From positions 29,576,501-29,640,500 of the forward strand of contig OX419761.1 of assembly GCA_948567375.1 (NCBI GenBank): a stretch of DNA of 64,000 nt. Direction: 5' to 3'. The translations under genes were made by a program, and so were the position numbers. How positions within the stretch are numbered: the stretch's first letter is position 1; every line of letters begins with the position of its first letter. The notes below the pieces were generated by a model. It ran no database searches, was not told where the DNA came from, and saw only the letters and a program-made list of their open reading frames with translations. Origin of the DNA: Lunularia cruciata. Lineage: Eukaryota; Streptophyta; Marchantiopsida; Lunulariales; Lunulariaceae. Shown one piece after another: positions 56,400 through 64,000 of the stretch.

Positions 56400-57115
56400 A
56401 AAGCTCCCTCATATGACCTATACTTTACTTCTACTGAATTTTTGGAGCAACTAGCATAGGCCACCACAACTCCTTCTCCTCATCATCATGATGGGTGAGC
56501 ATTGCTCCAAGCTCCAATGTACCCCAATGTACCCTTATCAATGTGAACCTAGAATTGTCATCCTTTGATTGGTCTTCTAAGAATAGAGGTAGATCTCAAC
56601 CTCTACTTGAGCTCTAAGAAAGCTCTCTCAAACTCATCTTCCCAACACCAATCATTTGTATGCTTGGTCAGCTATTTCAGTTTTGACAAGGCCTTGCCAA
56701 TGACATTAAATCCTCTAATATAATAGCAATAGAAATTCACCAACCCAAGGAATGCTCATACTCTACTCACATCCATAGGCTAAGGAATATGTGCAATAAC
56801 CTTCACCTTGGTCTACTAAACATCAAGTCCTCCAAGGTAGATAGCGTGAGCTAAATACTCAACCTACTCATGGAAGAATCTACACTTCCCAAGATTTAAT
56901 TTGAGTCCATGAGATCTCAATCTCTCAAATAACTCCAGCAAATGCCTCTCATGCTCCTCCATAGTAGTGCTATAGACCAAAATGTCATCAATATAGCACC
57001 TATCAAAATATAATCTTGCTAAAATCCTATCCATGATCCTCTAGAACTTGGCAAGAATATTTTTTAATTCAAATTGTAAGAATCTCCATTGATATAATAC
57101 ATCCTTATCGTGAGG
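56400..57115 (-). pseudogene. Reverse transcriptase of element E, 3' part
   Basis: From 57115 downward: DPHDKDVLYQWRFLQFELKN, then RIMDRILARLYFDRCYIDDI, with the catalytic YIDD box intact (about 56985). Next come EEHERHLLELFERLRSHGLK and, near 56830, YLAHAIYLGGLDV. The upstream half lies beyond the solo LTR at 57864-58430. Confidence 0.8.
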
Positions 57116-57120
57116 ATCAA

Positions 57121-57863
57121 TGTAATACCAAGAGCTAGCCATATGATCTAGATGTGAAATTTGGTTTGGTAACATCTAGAATGATGTTATACATGATGGT
57201 CAAAATAGATAAGATAGAAGTATCACCAAAAGAGTACTTCTACTAATAGGGCAGAAACTGAAATAGACTTGAGAACCTTAGAACCAATAGCTAGACATAT
57301 GATTTAAAGGTAAGAATTGGTTTGGTAACATTTGGAAGGATGTTACACATGATGGACTAAACAGATCAGAAAGAGGTATCACCAAAAGGGGACTTCTACT
57401 AATAGAGTAGGAACCAAAATATGCCTGAAATCTTTGAAGGCAATTTCGGAGGCCTAAGAGGATGAATTATGTGCAGATTGAAAATGTGCAGATTCTCCCC
57501 TCCCCCAACAGAGGAAAGGTTGGCCTTCCTTCCCCCTTGCTTTTTCTTGTCAAGAGCTTTCCAATGGTACCTTACGTGATTCTGAGATTCCTACAAGAAG
57601 ATTCCCTAAAAGATTCCCTCCGGTCAAAGCTTGTTTGACCAACCAGATAGAACCTAGACCAGACATGTCACCCATCCAAGTAAGTAATCCAAGGGTGGAT
57701 CTTGCTGACATGTCACCTATTTGTGTCCCTAATCCTATGGTGGAGCTTCCTTGGCGGAGATCCTCTCTGTCTATATAATAAAGAGAAGGTGCTTCCTTGG
57801 GGCATCGATTGTTTGAGTATGCAATCTGTGTTTTCTCTCTTCTCTTATCCTCGGAGTATTACA
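57121..57863 (+). repeat. Solo LTR of the element A/B family inside element E
   Basis: 743 bp, TGTAATACC...GAGTATTACA, very similar to the element B LTRs with both 155-bp units and the TATA box (near 57773). Flanks are ATCAA (57116-57120) and ATCGA (57864-57868): a 5-bp target duplication with one CG-to-CA change. No internal sequence remains, so it arose by recombination between two LTRs. Confidence 0.93.
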
Positions 57864-58430
57864 ATCGATAGCCCAAAATGTTGTCTTGGATTTATCACCC
57901 CCCTGATTGGCAACTAATGATATCTTGCTCAAAGATCCAAAGTATTGAAGACCTTTGTATGCCCAATTATATCAAAGGAGATCTTTGGTATACCAATCAT
58001 CCCTAGTTTATTAATTGATAGGACAATAATCTCCACATATCTGCATATTTGTGTAGTTGCCATGCATATCCTTCTTGGTTGGCATCATTGTAGTTGACAC
58101 ATACTCTCCATGTGAAATCTCCACCAAACCATCCTCAAAAAGATCTTTACTTTGGCTCCAAATCAATACTCTCTCCATGTCATTATATCAATAGGGACGT
58201 CAAAAATTGGCATATCACTAGTAAGCTCAATCTAAATCTAGTTCCTTTTAGGTCACCCAAATCCTTCATATTAGAGGTAAAACAACTTGTGTAGCTCCTC
58301 AAGAACCTCCAAATTCTCCATCTTTCCCCTCCTATAAGCTTAGGTCCAAGATCTAGCTCCCAAGTATCCTTTGTACTTGATATAAGAGTGGCAGACATAT
58401 TGATTGGTTTCTACTTTCATCCCTTGGGAG
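57864..58430 (-). pseudogene. Reverse transcriptase of element E, 5' part
   Basis: Minus-strand blocks are FEDGLVEISHGEYVS (about 58110-58155), TMMPTKKDMHGNYTNMQICG (about 58040-58105), DYCPINK (about 58020) and, at the solo LTR border, KSKTTFWAID, which continues into DPHDKDV at 57115. The split protein is collinear with gypsy reverse transcriptases up to the insertion. Confidence 0.8.
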
Positions 58431-58499
58431 GAATAATGTCATTTTTTCTAACCATTAGGGGTCCCAATCTTAGTGAGAAAAACTCCCTTGTATGTGGCT

Positions 58500-58640
58500 A
58501 CAAGATCCATATCTCCTCTAGCTGCATCCCAAGTAGACCAAGCATGTAATCCAAGTAGACCTTGCTCACTTGGATGGACCCCAAGTAGACCAAGAGTGTA
58601 ATCCAAGTAGACCATGCTCACTTGGATGGACCCTAAGTAG
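58500..58640 (-). repeat. Short tandem repeat within presumed element E coding sequence
   Basis: The block CCAAGTAGACCWWGCNTGTAA recurs at 58528, 58549, 58583, 58604 and 58632 in an alternating pattern with CACTTGGATGGACC (58569, 58619); the larger period is about 55 bp. On the minus strand it encodes a repeating LLGLH-type peptide. Confidence 0.6.
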
Positions 58641-58649
58641 ACCACTATC

Positions 58650-61150
58650 ACTAGTAGCCATTGGTTGTGTCCCAAGAATACCCTACCCACTTGGTCCATC
58701 ATCCCGACATGTGCCTGATTGTCTCGATAGACATAAAGCTCACAAGTGTTTGAGTGATGATGCCTATCAAGCACATCCTATGCTCCTCTACCAAGCCAAG
58801 GCTCATAATCCAGGTCAAAAAATTTAGGTCCATAGCCTAACCTAACACATAATGCTTAGATGCCTCTAACACTACTATAACAACAATAATAATACTAGTC
58901 CAAAAATCCATCACCCGCTCCCTCTTATTAGTGTTGGGCTCCACCAATTGCTATAACTATGAGTCCTAAACAAGTCCAAGACCTCCATCTCAAAAAGCAT
59001 GGGAGTCTAGGAAACTCATAAGTGTGGGTAAAGTAGCTTTGGGTTGTCCAACTAGGCTTACCATTGCCATAGGTGACCTATCAGCCACTACCACCGTCTG
59101 ATATTGGCACCCAACATCCAAAATGTTAGCAATGATAAGGTGGTCTAATCATTGAATTCCATCATAAGCAAATTTTAGAACCTCTTTGGGTAAGAGGTTC
59201 ATCCACCAAAGACAAAGAAAATGAGCTCATGATCCCGCTCTAGATGCATCCAACAACATGGTGTCGTGTTGTGGTTATACTTAGCACATGAAAAAGTAAA
59301 TAAGTATGGTTATCTCCACATTAGTAGAGTAGGTTGTATGACGGATCCCATGATTGAGCTCTTGCTATATGAATAATCCATGTACATGCATGCAATTGGC
59401 CATATGGGTTATGATCTTATCATTTTCAAGGGCTCCAATTTATATAGGTGGTGGAGAGTTGAGAGAGCAAGAGTGGAGGGAGTGGGTGTTTTAGTGGGAG
59501 GAGTCTTGAGCATGAGGAGGATGTTGAGAATCAAAGTTGTAGCAAAGCATGGAGACTAGGCATCAGAGAGAAAATTTGAGTAGGAGATGTCCCATGCTCC
59601 CAATCTACCACTCTCAAATCCTTTTCTCATTAGGTTTCAAATTCTACATTATGACGGCTTATAATACTAGATGGTGATACATTTTGGGTTGGCATTCATG
59701 GAATTGATGATGGGAAACCCGGATCCTATCATACGTCCATTGCTTACTTATGAGAAAGTGTAGGATTTAACAATTTATGTGCTCTTATAGATGGAGAAAA
59801 AATCAATTTCCCTCATGAGCTTCAAGGTGGATTTATGGTCTATTTGTCAAAAGTGAATAGACTAAATGACAAAACTTGTATGAGATTGGATCCAAAGAGG
59901 AGAACTCAAGAGTTTTTTGACCATTGAGGAAGTTCAACAAGGGAATTTGAGAAGTGAAGGCCATGGTTGGAGAGAAGAGTTGACAAGCTACAATTTTGAG
60001 ATAGAATGTAGATGATTTTAGTATATTCTAGGGAGTATATCATCAACTAAATCAAAGGGGTAGAATTGATACCCAAGAGAACAAAATAGGCAATTTGGGG
60101 AACTTCATGAGAAATTTTCATGATTTGTTAGTAGGATTAGAGTTTAAATAGAGTACTTATAGTGCTAAGTGCAAGAAATTTCAGTTTTGGGTCAATCTCA
60201 AATCAGATCTGGTTGATTGAAGTTGGTGCTTTTGGGATGTACGGTGTTGGAGAAGAGCTGATGATCAGGTTTAGAGTTTTGATCACTTCCTAAGTTGTGG
60301 ATTGAATCACCTTATGAAAATTTCTAATGTTGTTAGTGGTTAGGTTTTTCACCTTTGTAAAAAGGTTTCATGCAAATTCCTCAAAAGGATAATTCAAGGT
60401 CTTGGATTAAGTATACTTGGGTTTGTATAGCTTACAAGTTAGCCTAGCTTAGGAATAGATCCATACCTAGGAATTGGGGTTGGATTAGGCCATCAAAATC
60501 TATAGAGAATTAGACAAAGGAACAAAAAACTACTATGAAAACTTTGGTTGGCTCTAGGTTTATGGAGAGTGAGAGCTGATGGAACAAGTTCTACTAAAAA
60601 TATTATCCTAAGCTTAATAGAGCATTTTTATCTTTAATCATCATTGGATGTTAATTTTCCTACCATGTGACTATAATAGAGGATTTTAGATTTCTAGAGT
60701 GTTTTTGAGGATCAAGTGTACCTCTGATTCAGAAATCTGGGGAAAGGTTGCCAAGAACCAAGAGCAAACCCTAAATTAGGTTTTTGAAATTACTGTGAAA
60801 ATCTACAATAAACTAGCCAATTTGGGACCTTTTCAAGGGAGCTATAGTGATTAAGCTGAAGCATATTTCATGTCATTAGAAATCTTATCTCACAGCTTTT
60901 AATTGAATCCTAGAACACTTGAATCTAATTTAGCACAAAAAGTTATGTTGACATGAGTTGCACATAGTTTTCCCCCAAAAAAAGACATAAAAGTTCCACA
61001 CTTGGATTACAAACTGGTTGAAATCTAAAGTATAGATTTGAGGAGGCTTGGAGTACATGTTGAAATTAGCTTGATGATTGAGCAAGAAGGCTTTGAATCT
61101 CTTTCTCTCTTGACAAAAAGCACAAAGAGGAGTTGCTGAATTCTTGTGAT
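58650..61150. other. Decayed sequence, no gene recognised
   Basis: Unplaced retroelement-like debris. The part from 60150 to 61150 looks like a non-coding LTR or leader rather than coding sequence. Confidence 0.4.
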
Positions 61151-61175
61151 TGGATCCTCTCTATGCTTGCATGCC

Positions 61176-61184
61176 TATTTATAT
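61176..61184 (-). promoter_or_regulatory. Possible minus-strand TATA box of an LTR-like segment
   Basis: The minus strand reads ATATAAATA followed by GCATGCAAGCATAGAGAGG, a layout like the TATA-to-R region of a plant LTR. No partner LTR was found. Confidence 0.3.
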
Positions 61185-61494
61185 GCCTAGCTGGCTTAGA
61201 TTGGTGTGTGGGCATTATGCTTAGATTTTTCCTTCTAGGTGTGTTGTGTTTTTCTCCTTGGTAATATTAGAAGTGATGATCAACAAACCAAGAGTGCGTA
61301 TTATGATAATAGGTTGGGTTGCCCGTTATTCTCCTACCCCCAACAGAAGGAATCTTAGAAACAAGAGTGGAGGGTTCTACTGGTTGGGTACCACATGCGC
61401 TCAGATCAATAGTTATAAGTCTTTGCATGACCTCTATTCCATAAGCTCTACAGCTAGGCACCCTATGTATTCCTAGAGAGAGAAAGGCAAAGTA

Positions 61495-61528
61495 TGACAA
61501 TTGGTGAACTCGAGTTCACCAATTGTCA
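61495..61528. repeat. Perfect 34-bp palindrome
   Basis: The left arm TGACAATTGGTGAACTC is followed immediately by its exact reverse complement, with CTCGAG at the centre and no mismatch. The symmetry stops at 61494/61529. See the findings. Confidence 0.95.
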
Positions 61529-61924
61529 AGAGGTAAGATCAACCTGAAACTTCTGGGGTGGAGAGTGAGAAAAGAGTTTGTTAGTGTACATGGATAGATA
61601 TGATAAAAGTATAGGGGGTCTGGGTGCTAGTAGCTCTATAGGGGCACCCACATTACAACTTGCTCTAGCTACAATGTAGATGTTCCAAACATTTGCATTG
61701 TATATGCACCAATACCCAGTTGTAGAATGCAAGGAGGCATTGGCTACTAAAGCCTTGAAATTAGTTGTGGGGATGTTGGATCAATTTAATAGGAGAAACA
61801 TCTCAAAGTACTTGAAGTATTACTTGATGGAGATAGAGCTCAACAAGGTTCCTAAATAAGAGATGATACACACATTTGAGCTTATTGTAATCTCGGAGCT
61901 CTGTGTACACATGAAGTAGATCAT

Positions 61925-62371
61925 TTGAGCTCATGGAGGCAATTGGGAGAGATTTCTCTTTATTTGAAGGAGGAGTACTACTTGGAAGATGCAGATCAAG
62001 TGACAAAGAAGTCGTTCATGGAGTGGGTGAACAAAGCTACCAAGGAGCTAAATATAATTGAGCTATTTTGGGAGTTTGAGAGACAATATTTAAAATTGTC
62101 TCAAATGGAGAAGCTCACATTGGAGAGTGATAAGGTAGAATTGTTCCTTCAATCAGCAGATAGTGAGTTATAGCAAAAGTTGAAGGTCTTGATGGAGGAT
62201 GGATTAGAGGACAATGAGTTGACATCTGATTGGAGGAAGGTGTCAAAAGTGGTGAGTATTCTTGCCAAGCAAAAATACCATGGAGGAAAATTGGTGGTAA
62301 GACCAGAAGCAATACCATTGGTGATTTCAAGGGAGCCATGGATGTCATCTGTCGTGCCTCAAAGAGTGTAA
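61925..62371 (+). pseudogene. Gag-like coding remnant, plus strand
   Basis: One frame with a single internal TAG (62171-62173) reads charged, helix-rich sequence: SFMEWVNKATKELNIIELFW, then ERQYLKLSQMEKLTLESDKV and DWRKVSKVVSILAKQ. The pattern resembles gag capsid regions of plant gypsy elements, but no zinc knuckle follows before the strand switches to the element E gag. The assignment to gag is tentative. Confidence 0.45.
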
Positions 62372-62639
62372 AAGACTAGGAGAGTCTAACTTGTCTACTA
62401 GCCTCTCCTCTTTGTGGGTCCAACTCCATTGATGCTCCTCTAGACTCTAGAGCACTATTGCATTCCTAGTCACTATGGCAGATGCATCTAACGGTGTTGC
62501 TCCACACATGAAATCCAAGATGTCTCTTACCTATGGCCATCCTAACCAGTCTTTGCTCCAATTGCTTAATCCAAGTAGCTATGGCTATATCATAAGTAAG
62601 AGCAGGTATTGCACCCCTACCAAGTGTAGAGTTCCTCTA

Positions 62640-63960
62640 CCAACACATCCTCCATGAACTAAAGCTCCTCTAAAACTTGCCATAGTAGCCTTACTACTTT
62701 GTAACTCCAGGTGAAGGTCATAACATTGATCACTAGTGTGACCAAAACTATGGCAATGATTACATTGTTTATATGTTGGCTATGATGCACCAAAGGTATC
62801 ATGTCCACTACCATGAGTGCAATCTCTCTTGTGGTGAGGTCCACCATAAGTCCAACAAGCAATACCACCACACATTGGCTACTATTGACCTAAAAATCAA
62901 GGTAAGGGTCCAGCTACACTAGGCCTTCCACTCGCTTCATGGAATCTGGGCTATCCACTCTGCTCTTGGAACCCAACATGGCGTGGTGCACTCTAGAAGA
63001 AGTAATAGCTATGGATGAGGTCTCTCTATCAAAACTAGATATCACCACTCTCTCCTCCACCATGTTGAGCTCAATGCACTCAAAAAAAACCAAAGACCAT
63101 TGCCAAAGTAGGTGACGTAGTTTGTAACAACGTAGCATTACATACTCTACATTGCAACTTCCTATCCAAGATCCCATACCAAAATTGGACCACTTGACTT
63201 GAGTAACTCCTTGAGTAAAATTGATAAGTAGTCTCATGAAATGTATGCCTTGTGTAGGCTTTCTCTAGCCTTTCGTTGGAACTCTTGCAAGCTTCTTAGC
63301 TTATCAATCTGCACTCCTTGGTAGTTTTGCCTCAAACATTGGAAGAACTCTACCATGGGATTAAACCTTCATACTCCACCACCTCTTGTAGTAGTAACTC
63401 CACTCATAATAGCACCATCTCTAATAGATCCACCAATGCTACTAGAGCTAGAACTTGTGGTTACTATCAATCCACTCTTAGAAACAAAGCTTGAAGTGAT
63501 GGAGATGTAGTTTGGAGACCAATATTGTCTCTATAGTTCAATCTCCTCCAAGTAAGCTCTCTTGAAATCATGATAGTGGTCTATTGGCAGACCCTCTAAG
63601 TGCTGAAACAACCCCTTCCATGCCAAGAAGGGTGTGAACAAAGTTGTATTCCACATCTACTATAGATCACATCAATTATCAAACTCTTGGATAAAGTCAT
63701 CTAACTCAATGGTACCCACTATACTAGAGTAGCACTTGGGGCCTTTTGAGGTCCCATAAATCTTATCCATTTCCCACAACAATGGTGTGGCTAGACCAAG
63801 TGCACTCTTTGTTGAATTAGCCCCTATATCCAACTCGGAGTCAATCTCCTCCTTCATTGGGACTTGAGATACAAGCTGATATTGAGTGCCACTCTGGGTA
63901 AACCCATTGTGTATTGCAATACTATCTCATCTAGAAACCCCAAAGAACTCCATCTTGATA
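62640..63960 (-). pseudogene. Gag of element E with a CCHC zinc knuckle
   Basis: The N-terminal part at 63672-63857 includes KIYGTSKGPKCYSSIVGTIE and LDDFIQEFDN, a typical start of a gypsy gag. Zinc knuckles lie at 62723-62764 (CNHCHSFGHTSDQC, intact CX2CX4HX4C) and just upstream near 62810-62850 (CWTYGGPHHKRDC, with the second Cys as Tyr). Frames shift repeatedly between these parts. Confidence 0.7.
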
Positions 63961-64000
63961 CCAATCACTCAAATTTCAATTATAACCACCACAAGTACCT

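Larger units (their letters stand above)
54480..64000 (-). mobile_element. Element E: minus-strand gypsy element with a PHD-finger tail, interrupted
   Basis: Order on the minus strand: gag with zinc knuckle (62640-63960), then reverse transcriptase (58430-56400), integrase (about 55760-55060) and a C-terminal PHD finger (54675-54541). The reverse transcriptase belongs to a different gypsy group from elements A-C (motifs GEYVSTTMMPTKKDMHGNY and LYQWRFLQFELKN). It is interrupted by a solo LTR (57121-57863), and the gag-to-pol interval (59400-62400) holds unrelated plus-strand retroelement-like sequence. LTRs were not located; the 5' end is outside the window. Confidence 0.75.

Noticed and set aside
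1-64000. CRISPR arrays, bacterial operons, riboswitches
   Set aside because: No regularly spaced short repeats with unique spacers and no prokaryotic gene organisation; introns, LTRs and the pol III tRNA gene show nuclear eukaryotic DNA.

Overview
The window is nuclear DNA from a plant with a large, transposon-filled genome. The evidence is layers of decayed chromodomain Ty3/gypsy retrotransposons with plant-type initiator-Met primer sites, spliceosomal introns, and a plant-type tRNA-Lys(UUU). A histone stem-loop-binding protein (SLBP) gene points to a non-flowering lineage (seed-free plant or gymnosperm), because flowering plants polyadenylate replication-dependent histone mRNAs. The species cannot be named from the sequence.

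Layout. 1-1926: 3' half of a chromovirus (element A) and its LTR. 3311-15503: a minus-strand gypsy element (C) bounded by a perfect ATAGC target duplication. Its integrase chromodomain is split by a complete plus-strand chromovirus (B, 3825-10417) of the same family as A. 18564-19114: a minus-strand solo LTR of that family. 19115-29250: AT-rich relics, including minus-strand copia pieces (about 24.3-26.2 kb) and a plus-strand gypsy remnant (27.0-28.7 kb).

29250-39550 is a gene island: CpG dinucleotides are frequent there and rare on both sides. It carries a three-exon SLBP gene (33675-35753), an intact single-exon gene for a 430-residue protein I do not recognise (37100-38392), weak exon candidates, and tRNA-Lys(UUU) on the minus strand (39428-39499).

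39550-51650 holds three direct copies of a dispersed repeat and two inverted, collinear, decayed copies of one unrecognised coding family (minus 43.4-45.7 kb, plus 47.8-50.6 kb). 53700-64000 is mostly a minus-strand gypsy element (E). It has a zinc-knuckle gag, reverse transcriptase and integrase, and ends in a decayed PHD finger instead of a chromodomain. Its reverse transcriptase is interrupted by a solo LTR (57121-57863) of the A/B family.

The most notable signals are the heat-shock-element array just upstream of the TATA box in the element C LTR, the SLBP gene, the PHD-tailed retroelement, the unrecognised inverted coding family, the intact orphan gene, and a perfect 34-bp palindrome at 61495-61528. 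Every retroelement reading frame is broken by stops and frameshifts. The island genes are intact.
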